A stretch of 64,000 nt of DNA from UBA4416 sp040387555. Its GTDB lineage: Bacteria; Bacteroidota; Bacteroidia; B-17B0; Aurantibacillaceae. Location of the stretch: contig JAZKDO010000003.1 of the NCBI GenBank assembly GCA_040387555.1, forward strand, positions 372,001 to 436,000. The letters are read 5' to 3'. The notes below the pieces were generated by a model. The model did not search any database and was not told the origin of the DNA. It saw only the letters and a program-made list of their open reading frames with translations. The position numbers and the translations under genes were made by a program. Below, one piece after another: positions 28,247 through 37,282 of this stretch. The stretch's first letter is position 1, and each line of letters begins with the position of its first letter.

Positions 28247-29428
28247 TTAATTATCTCCATACATAGTTAGGGCTGCATCAATGCAATAACCGATATCTAA
28301 GGGATAATGCGTTGTGCCCGGTATTCTTCTTTTTCTGGCCAGTTTTGAAATCACTAATTTCTTTTCAGGCACACAAATGACGTACTGCCCTAACATGCCT
28401 CTCATATAAAAAACAGTTAAACCTTTGTATTCAGTCAGCCACCAGGAATATCCGTAAGTATGGTTTGGGGAGCAATCCTCTTCTGTACAATTAAATGGCG
28501 CGATAGAGGAACGAACGTAATTACTATCCAGTAATTGTTTTCCATTCCAGTTACCAAAATGCATATACAATTTCCCCATGCGTGCAAAATCCTTGGCATT
28601 ACTATTGATGCAACAAAATGCTTTCTCTAAACCGTTTTTTTTATCCAGACTCCAATACGCATCATGTTCGCAATTTAAGGGAGTCCAAAGTTTTTCGCTG
28701 AGGTATTGTGATAAGGTTTTACCAGTTGCTTTTGAAATACAGTACCCCAGTAGGGCAGTATTGCCGCTTAAATATTTGTAAACGCTTCCCGGTTCACTTT
28801 CTTGTACATCATACGCTGACGAGGCTTTAAGAAGATCTGTTCCATAGTAGCCTTCGGCGGGATATGAAAAAGGATTGGCATAATTTTCATCAAAGCCTAT
28901 ACCTGAGGTCATGGTTACTAAATGTTGTAAAGTTATTTTTGAACGCCATCCCGTTTTGAATTCAGGGATGTAGCTACTAACTGGCTCATTCACATTTTTA
29001 ATATAACCTTCTTGCAAGGCAAATCCCAATAAAGCGCCGGTGTAAGATTTTGCCATACTAAAGGAATTTGTATGAGAGGTATCGCTAAAGTTATCCCAGT
29101 ATTGTTCATGAACAATCGTATCATTTTTAATAATGATCAGTGCGTGTGAATCCACCTGGCGCATGAGCTTCTCTAAATGGCCAGGTAATTGTTTTGTGTT
29201 ATAAATTTTTGATTGAGGCCATGGTTGGGGATCTCCGGCAATAATTTTTCTGTTTTCAAATATCTGGTATTCTGTTGCGCTCGGCCCTCCCTTTCCCGAT
29301 AAATATGTTGTAGCAAGAGCTTTGTATAAATACCATCTTCCCGAAAAAATTATTACGCAGTTCAACAGAATAAAAATCACTAAAACACTACAGAGGAAAT
29401 ATTTAACAATATTCTTAAGGCTGTTCAT
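28247..29428 (-). CDS. Serine hydrolase, class C beta-lactamase superfamily
   Basis: The 393-residue protein has an N-terminal membrane segment (about 10-30) and the SxxK nucleophile motif Ser124-Met-Ala-Lys127 in NSFSMAKSYTG, with a YLSGN segment around residue 219 in the YxN position. This superfamily contains penicillin-binding proteins, esterases and beta-lactamases; the sequence does not single out one, and I would not call it a resistance gene. It probably sits in the periplasm, anchored in the inner membrane. It follows lipB by 16 bases on the same strand. Confidence 0.82.
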   Translation of the reverse strand: MNSLKNIVKYFLCSVLVIFILLNCVIIFSGRWYLYKALATTYLSGKGGPSATEYQIFENRKIIAGDPQPWPQSKIYNTKQLPGHLEKLMRQVDSHALIIIKNDTIVHEQYWDNFSDTSHTNSFSMAKSYTGALLGFALQEGYIKNVNEPVSSYIPEFKTGWRSKITLQHLVTMTSGIGFDENYANPFSYPAEGYYGTDLLKASSAYDVQESEPGSVYKYLSGNTALLGYCISKATGKTLSQYLSEKLWTPLNCEHDAYWSLDKKNGLEKAFCCINSNAKDFARMGKLYMHFGNWNGKQLLDSNYVRSSIAPFNCTEEDCSPNHTYGYSWWLTEYKGLTVFYMRGMLGQYVICVPEKKLVISKLARKRRIPGTTHYPLDIGYCIDAALTMYGDN

Positions 29429-29444
29429 TTTTATTTTTACTCCT

Positions 29445-30173
29445 TTAAGATTGATAAATATTTTGAGCTTCGATCAATTCGCATTCAAATAAGTTGCTGA
29501 AATGTTTTTTTAGTTTTTGTTTTATTTCATTCATATCAACATCCTGACCTAACTCTTTATTTAAACTCGTTACCGCTTTATCCTGAATGCCGCAAGGAAT
29601 AATATTACTAAAGTAATTCATGTCAGAATTTACATTAAATCCCCAGCCATGCATTGTTACCCAACGGCTGCACCGCACGCCCATGGCGCAAATTTTACGT
29701 GCTTTGAAAATATCATCGACATCAAGCCAGACACCTGTTTCTCCTTTACTTCTTCCCGCTTTGATACCATATTCATCCAATGTTAGAATAATGGTTTCTT
29801 CGAGCAAACGCAAATACTTATGTATATCTGTAAAAAAATGATCAAGGTCTAAAATCGGGTATCCCACCAATTGCCCTGGCCCGTGATAAGTGATATCACC
29901 GCCACGGTTTATTTTATAATACACGGCATTCTTTTCTTCTAATTCATGATCATTAATTAAAAGATTTGCCTTATCACCACTATTTCCTAATGTATAAACG
30001 TGCGGGTGTTCTACAAATAACAAATGGTTTTTAGTTTCCAGTTGTTGGTCAGGCTCTTCATTGCGGTTAGCAATTTTTAGAGAAATTGTTTCATTGAATA
30101 AACTTTCCTGGTAATCCCAACAGGCTTTATAGTCCATAAGGCCAAGGTCTTTAAAAAGTACTTGCTTATTCAA
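29445..30173 (-). CDS. lipB: Octanoyltransferase LipB
   Basis: The 242-residue enzyme transfers octanoyl from acyl carrier protein to the lipoyl domains of 2-oxoacid dehydrogenases. It shows RGGDITYHGPGQLVGYP (90-106), the KICAMGVR lysine (Lys160) and the nucleophile Cys194 in IIPCGI, so the active site is intact. The start is a TTG (30173) giving the usual N-terminus MNKQVLFKDLGLMDY. It sits 20 bases behind the SIS-domain isomerase gene. Confidence 0.93.
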   Translation of the reverse strand: MNKQVLFKDLGLMDYKACWDYQESLFNETISLKIANRNEEPDQQLETKNHLLFVEHPHVYTLGNSGDKANLLINDHELEEKNAVYYKINRGGDITYHGPGQLVGYPILDLDHFFTDIHKYLRLLEETIILTLDEYGIKAGRSKGETGVWLDVDDIFKARKICAMGVRCSRWVTMHGWGFNVNSDMNYFSNIIPCGIQDKAVTSLNKELGQDVDMNEIKQKLKKHFSNLFECELIEAQNIYQS

Positions 30174-30193
30174 ATTAATAAAATGCTTAAGAA

Positions 30194-31177
30194 TTAGTCG
30201 AGTTTGGCTAATTCATTTTTCAGGTTTGTGATCACATTCACTTCTACCGGATCAATATTTTTTAAATCAGCAATGTAACAAGAGATCCAATCTCCAATAT
30301 TTATCAGGTAAAAAAATTGTTCAACTCTTGAGTTACCTTTCGCATCAATGTCTGTTACTGAACTGCTGTATTTTGCAAATAAAGCTTTACATAAATCATA
30401 ACGCTTAATCGTCCTGTCATAATCAAATGATGTTCTCAAAGTAACTACTGCAAGGGAATCGTTTTTCTCTGTCCAGCCTACTAACTCATTATGATTCATT
30501 TCCGGAAGAGTATTGTGCCAGCAAAGCATTTTACTATTTTCATTAATTTGCTGCCTAAACCTTACGGCCGCCCCTTCACAAGAACCTAGAGAATAAATTA
30601 CCGGAATTTTCCCCAATAATTTTTCAGCAATAGTTGATGCTTCTGCTTTAATTGCTTCCTTTTCAATATCTAACATATCGATGGAAGCTTTTACCTGTCC
30701 GAGTAGGTCAGTTTTAACAAAACCATTGAACTGAATAATCTTCAGTAATTGAACTAAAGAATAGCCAATGCATGAACGCGGAGGATGACCTCCTGGAATA
30801 ATGATCGTGTCAAATTTGTTTACTCTTGCTAAGGTCTCAATTTCTCCGCCACTGGTTACACATACAATTTGAGCCTGCTTGGCAATCCCATGTTTCATGG
30901 CGGAAATAGTCTCTTCCGTGTTACCACTATAGGAAGATATAATTACTAGGGAATTTGAATTTACAAATTCTGGCAGGAAATAATCTTTATTAACAATGAT
31001 TGGTATGTGACATTCGGTTTGCACCAATTCGGACAAAATGGATCCGCCTATGCCTGAACCGCCAAGGCCAGTAACCACAATGTTTTGAACATTGGTTTTT
31101 TTCGTAAGAACAGCCTTATTGGCAATTTCTAATGCTTCACGCAATTGCGTGGTAAATCCCTCTACTAATGTCTTCAT
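30194..31177 (-). CDS. Bifunctional phosphoglucose/phosphomannose isomerase (SIS domain)
   Basis: The 327-residue protein has an SIS domain with VVTGLGGSGIGGS and the phospho-sugar binding VIISSYSGNTEET, plus the family signature PEMNHNELVGW in the C-terminal half. These features mark the archaeal/Bacteroidota-type enzyme that interconverts glucose-6-P, fructose-6-P and mannose-6-P. It supplies precursors for glycolysis and GDP-mannose. It is followed by lipB. Confidence 0.88.
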   Translation of the reverse strand: MKTLVEGFTTQLREALEIANKAVLTKKTNVQNIVVTGLGGSGIGGSILSELVQTECHIPIIVNKDYFLPEFVNSNSLVIISSYSGNTEETISAMKHGIAKQAQIVCVTSGGEIETLARVNKFDTIIIPGGHPPRSCIGYSLVQLLKIIQFNGFVKTDLLGQVKASIDMLDIEKEAIKAEASTIAEKLLGKIPVIYSLGSCEGAAVRFRQQINENSKMLCWHNTLPEMNHNELVGWTEKNDSLAVVTLRTSFDYDRTIKRYDLCKALFAKYSSSVTDIDAKGNSRVEQFFYLINIGDWISCYIADLKNIDPVEVNVITNLKNELAKLD

Positions 31178-31249
31178 AACGTTTTATCAGAAAGTAAAAT
31201 TAGCAATTATTCTGACAATTTCCCGCTGTTAAAATGTTGCATATTTATG

Positions 31250-31687
31250 CTAGTTTTTCTCATAACATTTAACCGATTCAATCCATTGGTGGGGCACTTC
31301 AATGGTTTCTTTGGTTTCATAATTAATGCAAACCAGAGTGCTTTTGCCATAGGCGCACAGGTATTTGTTATGAGAATCTTCGATGGTCAGAATATTTTCG
31401 ATCTCAAAACTTTTAGTGCCAAATTTGGTGATTTTAGTGTAGCAATAAACTTCATCTTCCATTAAAATAGGACGTTTGTAAGTAATTTCAGTATTGGCAA
31501 GAATCATCCCTGTTTTAATCCAATCTATGCTATTTCTAAAAACGTCCTTGAAGTATTCGACGCGAGCTGTTTCAAAATACGTAATGTGATTCGCATTGTT
31601 CACATGGCCCTGCTTGTCAATGTCTTTAAACCGTACCTGTATTTTTATTTTATGTATGTAAGAAGAAATTAATTCGTGTAAATCCAT
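31250..31687 (-). CDS. Hot-dog fold acyl-CoA thioesterase
   Basis: The 145-residue protein matches the YbgC/FadM-like 4HBT family: FKDIDKQGHVNNANHITYFE in the N-terminal part has the catalytic Asp and the conserved HVNN. Such enzymes hydrolyse acyl-CoA or 4-hydroxybenzoyl-CoA. The natural substrate is unknown. It follows the polyprenyl synthase gene by 15 bases, so the two are probably co-transcribed. Confidence 0.87.
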   Translation of the reverse strand: MDLHELISSYIHKIKIQVRFKDIDKQGHVNNANHITYFETARVEYFKDVFRNSIDWIKTGMILANTEITYKRPILMEDEVYCYTKITKFGTKSFEIENILTIEDSHNKYLCAYGKSTLVCINYETKETIEVPHQWIESVKCYEKN

Positions 31688-31702
31688 GGTTATTTTTATT
31701 TG

Positions 31703-32686
31703 TTAGGCTTCTCGTTTCAAAAGATCCAAGGCAAATGACTTCAACATATTTTTTTTGGCATCGGTTGAATTCACCTCATTTAAATGTTTTAAAGCAAGCT
31801 CCGTGTGTTGATTTGCCTCTTTAATAGCCATCACCTTTACATTAAGTTCATCATACATAGCGGTAATCCGTTTTACTTTTTCTTCGTTTGAAATGCTTTT
31901 TGAATTCAGGTATTGGTTTAAATTTTGATGCTGCGATTCATTCGCGAGCTCAAACGCTTTTAGTAGTAAAAATGTTTTTTTATTTGAAATGATATCGCCT
32001 CCAACCTGTTTTCCAAATTTTTCATCCTCTGCATAAACATCTAATACATCATCCAGAATTTGGAAAGCAATGCCCACATGATTGCCAAAATCATAAAGAT
32101 GTTCCTGATTTTTTTTGTCGGCATTTGCACATATTGCACCCATCTGTAAGCTACAACCCAACAATACAGCTGTTTTGTAAGTAATCATGTGAATGTACTG
32201 TTCAACACTTACTTTCTCTTGTGTTTCAAAGTTCATATCCAATTGCTGCCCTTCGCAGACTTCAATAGATGTTTTTGAAAATAATTTTAATAAATCGTGA
32301 ATATGTGCGGTATTAGATTGACTCAATATTTCAAAAGCTTTTACCAGCATACCATCCCCACTTAACAGAGCTATGTTATGATTCCATTTTTCATGGACAG
32401 TGGCACTTCCACGGCGAAGCGGTGCTTTATCTAAAATATCATCATGAATGAGGGAAAAATTATGAAACAGCTCCACAGACAAAGCCGCGTTAATAGCAAC
32501 TTTTGGATCAGCCTCAAAAATGTCACACCCAACTAAAGTTAATAAAGGTCTAACCCGTTTTCCGCCAAGTCCAATGATATAGGCCATAGGCTCATACATT
32601 TCTTTTGGAGAAGAATTATTTAAAGTGAGCTGTCGTTCTTCAATAGCCTTGTTTAAAATGTTGATTAAGTGAGCGTATGCTTGCAC
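31703..32686 (-). CDS. Polyprenyl diphosphate synthase
   Basis: The 327-residue protein has both aspartate-rich motifs of trans-isoprenyl diphosphate synthases: Asp82-Asp83-x-x-Asp86 in HDDILD and Asp212-Asp213-x-x-Asp216 in LDDVLD, plus GGKRVRP near residue 41. Its length fits geranylgeranyl or longer-chain synthases (for example menaquinone side chains); chain length cannot be read directly. The start codon is GTG (32686). No terpenoid pathway gene is adjacent. Confidence 0.9.
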   Translation of the reverse strand: MQAYAHLINILNKAIEERQLTLNNSSPKEMYEPMAYIIGLGGKRVRPLLTLVGCDIFEADPKVAINAALSVELFHNFSLIHDDILDKAPLRRGSATVHEKWNHNIALLSGDGMLVKAFEILSQSNTAHIHDLLKLFSKTSIEVCEGQQLDMNFETQEKVSVEQYIHMITYKTAVLLGCSLQMGAICANADKKNQEHLYDFGNHVGIAFQILDDVLDVYAEDEKFGKQVGGDIISNKKTFLLLKAFELANESQHQNLNQYLNSKSISNEEKVKRITAMYDELNVKVMAIKEANQHTELALKHLNEVNSTDAKKNMLKSFALDLLKREA

Positions 32687-32699
32687 GGTTTATTTTGTT

Positions 32700-32805
32700 T
32701 TTTCTCGCAGAGTTAGTGATTAAGATACTCAGAGTTCCGAAGAGTTTTATTTTGTTTGTTGTTATATCTGCAATCAGCGTTTGCTCTGCATATCAACGAT
32801 AATCC
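32700..32805. repeat. Degenerate intergenic repeat fragments
   Basis: The 141-base spacer before the polyprenyl synthase contains TTCTCGCAGAGTT and a TCTGCAATCAGCG / CTCTGCATATCAACG alternation. These resemble the repeat remnants at 26451-26495 and 44495-44590. No gene or clear promoter is visible in it. Confidence 0.4.
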
Positions 32806-32827
32806 TTGAAATTAATCCAAAATAGAT

Positions 32828-33694
32828 TTATTTCATTTCGGCCATTTTTAATAAATAGGTTCCATAACCGCTTTTAGTTAAAGGGGTAGCTATTTTAATC
32901 AGCTGTTCTTTAGTAATAAATCCCATTTTAAATGCTACTTCTTCAATGCAACCGATTTTTAAACCCTGTCTTTCTTCAATAACCTGCACAAATTGTCCAG
33001 CTTGCATTAAAGATGCGAAAGTTCCGGTATCTAACCAGGCAGTTCCTCTGTCTAAAATAGAAACCTTTAATTTTTTTTGTTTTAAATATTCTTTATTAAC
33101 GTCGGTAATTTCATATTCACCACGGGGTGATGGTTTTAATGTTTTAGCAATTTGCACAACCGAGTTGTCATAAAAGTACAATCCCGGTACTGCATAATTG
33201 GATTTAGGTTGTAAGGGTTTCTCTTCAATAGACAATACATGATGATCCTCATCAAAATCCACAACACCATAACGTTCCGGATCGCTCACATGATATGCAA
33301 ATACAACACCTCCATCCGGATTATTGATATTTTGAAGCATACGACCTAGTCCTACTCCGTAAAAAATATTATCACCTAAAACCAGAGCCACTTTATCTTT
33401 GCCAATGAATTTTTCTCCAATTACAAATGCCTGGGCCAATCCATTGGGAATTTCCTGAACAGCATATGAAAATTTACAACCTAACTCTTCTCCGTTACCT
33501 AATAATTTTTCAAAATTAGGAAGGTCGTGTGGCGTGGAAATGATCAATATTTCATTAATACCTGCCATCATTAAAACAGATAAAGGGTAATAAATCATTG
33601 GTTTATCATAGATAGGCATCATTTGCTTACTCATTGCCAATGTTAATGGATGTAAACGTGTTCCTGACCCTCCGGCTAATATTATTCCTTTCAT
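32828..33694 (-). CDS. rfbA: Glucose-1-phosphate thymidylyltransferase
   Basis: The 288-residue enzyme makes dTDP-glucose. Its N-terminus MKGIILAGGSGTRLHPLT, the LGDNIFYG motif and the late IEEKP and DTGTF motifs are those of RfbA/RmlA, and the length is normal. The rest of the dTDP-rhamnose set (rfbB, C, D) is absent from this window, so it is a stand-alone copy here. An unidentified exported protein gene lies upstream on the same strand, with a 35-base gap. Confidence 0.93.
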   Translation of the reverse strand: MKGIILAGGSGTRLHPLTLAMSKQMMPIYDKPMIYYPLSVLMMAGINEILIISTPHDLPNFEKLLGNGEELGCKFSYAVQEIPNGLAQAFVIGEKFIGKDKVALVLGDNIFYGVGLGRMLQNINNPDGGVVFAYHVSDPERYGVVDFDEDHHVLSIEEKPLQPKSNYAVPGLYFYDNSVVQIAKTLKPSPRGEYEITDVNKEYLKQKKLKVSILDRGTAWLDTGTFASLMQAGQFVQVIEERQGLKIGCIEEVAFKMGFITKEQLIKIATPLTKSGYGTYLLKMAEMK

Positions 33695-33729
33695 TTATTA
33701 TATATTTAAAGAAGTCTAAAAATAAGGTT

Positions 33730-34485
33730 TTATTTTAAATGCATTGCTTTTTTATAGCGTTTTCTGGCTCCTACTAACCTCACATCTTTTATGATCTCTT
33801 TAAGGTCGATTGCTAATCCGAAAGAATAAAATAAACCTTCAAAATCAATGCGCGGTTCACTTCGGCTTAACAATTTTCTGTATCCTATTGAGCCTGTGAC
33901 ACCAAACCATCGCATCGGTTTTAATGTGACCTCCCAGGCAACACTCAAAGGGGTAAAATTTCCTCTGGAGTGGTAGAGCATACGAGCTTTGTTTTCATCG
34001 TATATTTTTAAATCTGAATAACCAAATCCAATGTTAACCGGAAAGCCCATTTTTATATGGCGTTTGTCTAGAACCAGGTACTCAAAATTAAAGGTAGCAT
34101 AGTAAAGATCCAGATTCCGTATGGCTTGAACCTGACTTTCATTAATTTTTTTGTTTGCGTGTCCCTCGGCACTCACTTCGTAGTAGCCGATACCAAATTT
34201 ATATCTGCTCTTAAATAAGATACCGGTGTATATTCCCTGAACGTCGACAGGTGATGTTCTGTGAAAAGATTTACGATTATCTAAAGCAATTTGGGGATAA
34301 ATGCGTTTTGGTGTATATATTCTTATAGAATCTTTGAGGTAAATTTCTTTTGCTTGTTTCTTACGCGCGCGATTCTGAGATGTCAGTTTTTGAGATAAAC
34401 CTACACATATCAAACAAAAGATAATTCGTATGATATGTTTGGAAATATATGGGGATGTTTTCAATTTTATGGCTTGAAAATACAT
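33730..34485 (-). CDS. Putative exported beta-barrel protein of unknown function
   Basis: I do not recognise a family. The 251-residue protein has a membrane-insertion or signal segment around residues 20-34 and then many short alternating strands (FKSRYKFGIGYYEVSAEG, LGFPVNIGFGYSDLKI-like stretches) that suggest an outer-membrane barrel. The start at 34485 (MYFQAIKL) is preferred: a longer start would run through the ctaA promoter and start region. It diverges from ctaA. Placement next to rfbA may be incidental. Confidence 0.65.
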   Translation of the reverse strand: MYFQAIKLKTSPYISKHIIRIIFCLICVGLSQKLTSQNRARKKQAKEIYLKDSIRIYTPKRIYPQIALDNRKSFHRTSPVDVQGIYTGILFKSRYKFGIGYYEVSAEGHANKKINESQVQAIRNLDLYYATFNFEYLVLDKRHIKMGFPVNIGFGYSDLKIYDENKARMLYHSRGNFTPLSVAWEVTLKPMRWFGVTGSIGYRKLLSRSEPRIDFEGLFYSFGLAIDLKEIIKDVRLVGARKRYKKAMHLK

Positions 34486-34524
34486 AAAATAAAGGCAAGT
34501 GACTTTGTTTAGTTTTATAAAATA

Positions 34525-34558
34525 TTTGTAAATGTTTGTGAAATGTATAGTAAGTTTG
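34525..34558 (+). promoter_or_regulatory. Promoter of ctaA
   Basis: TTTG (34525-34528), a 22-base spacer and TAAGTTTG (34551-34558) match the Bacteroidota consensus. The downstream ATG at 34576 lies about 12 bases after the expected transcription start, which excludes the in-frame ATG at 34543. Confidence 0.65.
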
Positions 34559-34575
34559 TGATCAAATTGTTGGCC

Positions 34576-35646
34576 ATGATCTCTCAAAACCCTCACAAAT
34601 CTGTTATTTACTGGTTGCTCACCGGTTGCGCTTTAATTTACATTATGGTTGTAGTTGGATGTATTACGCGATTAACGCATTCAGGTTTATCCATTACGGA
34701 TTGGACTTTTATGGGCTCGATGCCTCCGTTATCAGAAGATGCCTGGTTGGAACGTTTTGAAAAATACCAGCAAAGCCCTGAATTCATTAAAGTAAATTAT
34801 TCCATGCAGTTGCCTGAATTTAAGCATATATTTTTTTGGGAGTACACACACCGAATGATCGGCCGTATGATGATGTATGTTTTTTCTATTGGTTTGATTG
34901 TATTAATCATTCGAAAAAAAATTGATAAAAAAATGTTGCCATCGCTTATTCTTTTATTTTTTATGGGAGCAATGCAAGCTGTTATCGGATGGTGGATGGT
35001 TTACAGTGGTTTACAACAAAAACCTGCTGTGAGTCATTACCGTTTGGCTATTCATTTAATGAGCGCCTTTACTTTATTTGCGTTTACCTTTTGGTTTGCC
35101 TTACGATTATTAAATCCTAAAGCAGAGGATTCGATAATCTCAGTCAACCTTAATGATGGTAACAAATTGAAGTGGTGGACATTGTTATTTTTTGTGGTAT
35201 TAATTAAACAGATCGTTTATGGTGCTTTCACTGCAGGTTATGTAGAGGGGGATGCTGCTAAAATTCGGCCCGGAAAAATATTTAATACATGGCCAAAAAT
35301 GGGTGACGAATGGATGCCTGAACAGGTAACCATGAAAGATAATTTTTTAAGTAATTTTTTAGAAAATGCCAGTGGAATCCAATTTGTGCATCGTATGCTG
35401 GCTGTTGTTGTTGTGATTATTGTTAGTGTGATATGGTATAAATCCAATCAATTGAAATTATCGAACTCGCAGTACCGCGGTGTTACATTTTTGATTTACG
35501 GTGTTACTATCCAATTTATTTTAGGTGTATTAACATTGGTTTACCAGGTGCCGGTTGTGTTAGGTGTGTTGCATCAGACAGGTGCCTTCTTTTTGTTTGG
35601 CACCACAGTATACCTGTTGTTTCATACGTTTAAGAAACCTGTTTAA
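34576..35646 (+). CDS. ctaA: Heme A synthase, COX15/CtaA family
   Basis: The 356-residue protein has about eight transmembrane helices and the four heme-ligand histidine contexts of the family: EYTHRMIGR, SHYRLAIHL, FVHRMLA and VLHQTGAFF. CtaA/Cox15 oxidises heme O to heme A for cytochrome oxidase. I chose the ATG at 34576 because the promoter at 34525-34558 overlaps the earlier ATG. It ends flush against the convergent TlpA-like gene, with no spacer. Confidence 0.9.
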   Translation: MISQNPHKSVIYWLLTGCALIYIMVVVGCITRLTHSGLSITDWTFMGSMPPLSEDAWLERFEKYQQSPEFIKVNYSMQLPEFKHIFFWEYTHRMIGRMMMYVFSIGLIVLIIRKKIDKKMLPSLILLFFMGAMQAVIGWWMVYSGLQQKPAVSHYRLAIHLMSAFTLFAFTFWFALRLLNPKAEDSIISVNLNDGNKLKWWTLLFFVVLIKQIVYGAFTAGYVEGDAAKIRPGKIFNTWPKMGDEWMPEQVTMKDNFLSNFLENASGIQFVHRMLAVVVVIIVSVIWYKSNQLKLSNSQYRGVTFLIYGVTIQFILGVLTLVYQVPVVLGVLHQTGAFFLFGTTVYLLFHTFKKPV

Positions 35647-37053
35647 TTACCTCACACCGGGAATTGTATTTTTTTTCCTCGGCCTGAATAAAGCGTTAAA
35701 TTTATATTCGATCCCTTCACTTGGAATTAGGGCCGGCGATTGTGCCAATTGCATTTGAGGACTGATAAAGAAAAATCCTGAAAGGGTTTTGATGTTATAA
35801 TTTTGTTTAGCAGAACTGGTTGCAGCCTGATGTAAAATGATCCAATCCTGTTTTGGGTTTGTTTTTAAATATGCTTTGTAACTTTTCACGCTATCATCTA
35901 AACAGACGCTGATGAAAGTGATCTTATCATTAAATTTCTTCCTGAGGTCAATGATCTTTCGCATTTCTTTTTGGCTGGTTTCACTTTCACTTGAAAAGAA
36001 ATTCAGGTAAATGTATTTTCCTTTATAATTGCTAAGATTCACTTTCATGCCTGCCCTGTCATTTGCTATAAAGTCGGGTGCAGGTGCTCCGGGCTGCAAC
36101 TGGTTGATAGTTTGCAGCATCGTAAATGCTATATTTTTATGAGCTGGATAAATGGTTTCGCGATACAATTGTTCAATCACACTATGCACTTGTTGTTTGT
36201 CGAAATCGGGACTGTAATAAAAATCGATGAGCCCACTCAATATCACTAGTTCCCGGATGGTATCATTGTTAATGGATTTATCTTCTTTGAATTGATTTTT
36301 CAAATCGCGGAAATCTGCAAAAGCATTGATGCTATTGTAAATGTTTCCCCCGTTTTTTTTAGAAGCAAAAGCTTTCAAATAGCCTTTGAAATATGCATTA
36401 AAAAATTGCATGTACTCATAGTTATTATACTGAATAGGTTTTTTATCAATAAATTGTTTGTATAGGAAAGCTTTGCTTCTTGATGTACTTGAATAAAAGT
36501 TTGCGAAAGAATATTCCAGGTAATTTTTAAAGTAAGGATTTTTAATGTGGCTATATCTTTTCTTCGACACGTTTACAAACGTGTCGAGCATAGCATTGAT
36601 TTTTGAGGGCGACACATATCCCTTAGTGTTCAAAAATAAATTATTATACTGTGTGTTAAAATCAATGATCAGGGCATTGAGCTCTGTACTGTCTTTTCCA
36701 TACACACTGATATCGACTGTAGTTTGAGTTCCTTCCTGGTGATTGGCAGATGAATCTTCTGCCGGAAAATAAATGCCATATACAAAATTCGGCTGCACAT
36801 ATATTTTACCGGTTAAATTTCGGATGCTGATCATCACCGGCCGAGTAATTTTCGATTGTAATTTCAATTCAAAATATCCGTCTTTGTCAACAGTATCTAT
36901 ACTTTCTTTAATAAGGTTGTAGTTCATGTAATCTGTAAAATCACTGAGAACAACTTCCTTGCCGATATGAGAAGCATCAGCTTTCCCCTTAATTGTAATA
37001 TTCTGCGCTTGGCAGATAACTGAACTGATTATAAAAAAAATAATTAGGCGCAT
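35647..37053 (-). CDS. Thioredoxin-like (TlpA-type) protein with CxxC replaced by SxxS
   Basis: The 468-residue exported protein has a signal peptide (about 1-16), an N-terminal beta region of the DUF4369 type (about 17-120), a helical middle, and a C-terminal TlpA/AhpC-like thioredoxin fold from APDFIANDRAG (about residue 330). In the position of WCxxC the sequence reads FFSSESETSQKEM, so both cysteines are serines and redox activity is unlikely. It may be a structural or binding protein. The stop abuts the ctaA stop. Confidence 0.8.
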   Translation of the reverse strand: MRLIIFFIISSVICQAQNITIKGKADASHIGKEVVLSDFTDYMNYNLIKESIDTVDKDGYFELKLQSKITRPVMISIRNLTGKIYVQPNFVYGIYFPAEDSSANHQEGTQTTVDISVYGKDSTELNALIIDFNTQYNNLFLNTKGYVSPSKINAMLDTFVNVSKKRYSHIKNPYFKNYLEYSFANFYSSTSRSKAFLYKQFIDKKPIQYNNYEYMQFFNAYFKGYLKAFASKKNGGNIYNSINAFADFRDLKNQFKEDKSINNDTIRELVILSGLIDFYYSPDFDKQQVHSVIEQLYRETIYPAHKNIAFTMLQTINQLQPGAPAPDFIANDRAGMKVNLSNYKGKYIYLNFFSSESETSQKEMRKIIDLRKKFNDKITFISVCLDDSVKSYKAYLKTNPKQDWIILHQAATSSAKQNYNIKTLSGFFFISPQMQLAQSPALIPSEGIEYKFNALFRPRKKNTIPGVR

Positions 37054-37159
37054 ACGTTTCTATAATACCAAATATACCATAAGTTACAGGATTTAATTGT
37101 GTGTGGGTTATTAAAATATGTTATTGGATGTAGCATTTATGATAATGTGTTCAAGAATA

Positions 37160-37255
37160 ATATTGCTTCTCGACTCCGCTCGAAGTGACAATTGTTCGTC
37201 ATTGCGATCCACTAACTAAGCGGAGAAGCAAATGGCGCCAATGACGAATCACTTC
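37160..37255. repeat. Two adjacent palindromic repeats (REP-like)
   Basis: The 229-base spacer between rsmD and the TlpA-like gene holds an element around 37163-37191 (TTCTCGACTCCGCTCGAAGTGAC) and a second one around 37195-37252. The second is bounded by GTTCGTCATTG and CAATGACGAA inverted copies, with GCGGAGAAGCAA pairing back to the TTGCTTCT of the first. Sequences of the TCATTGCGA...GAAGCAA form are widespread dispersed repeats. Confidence 0.6.
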
Positions 37256-37282
37256 AATCCTTAACTAACAGAAAATTAGAGT

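Noticed and set aside
28247..29428. A beta-lactamase resistance gene
   Set aside because: The SxxK fold also covers esterases and penicillin-binding proteins, and nothing in the sequence or context supports a resistance role.
32828..33694. A dTDP-rhamnose operon
   Set aside because: Only rfbA is present; rfbB, rfbC and rfbD homologues are not in the window.
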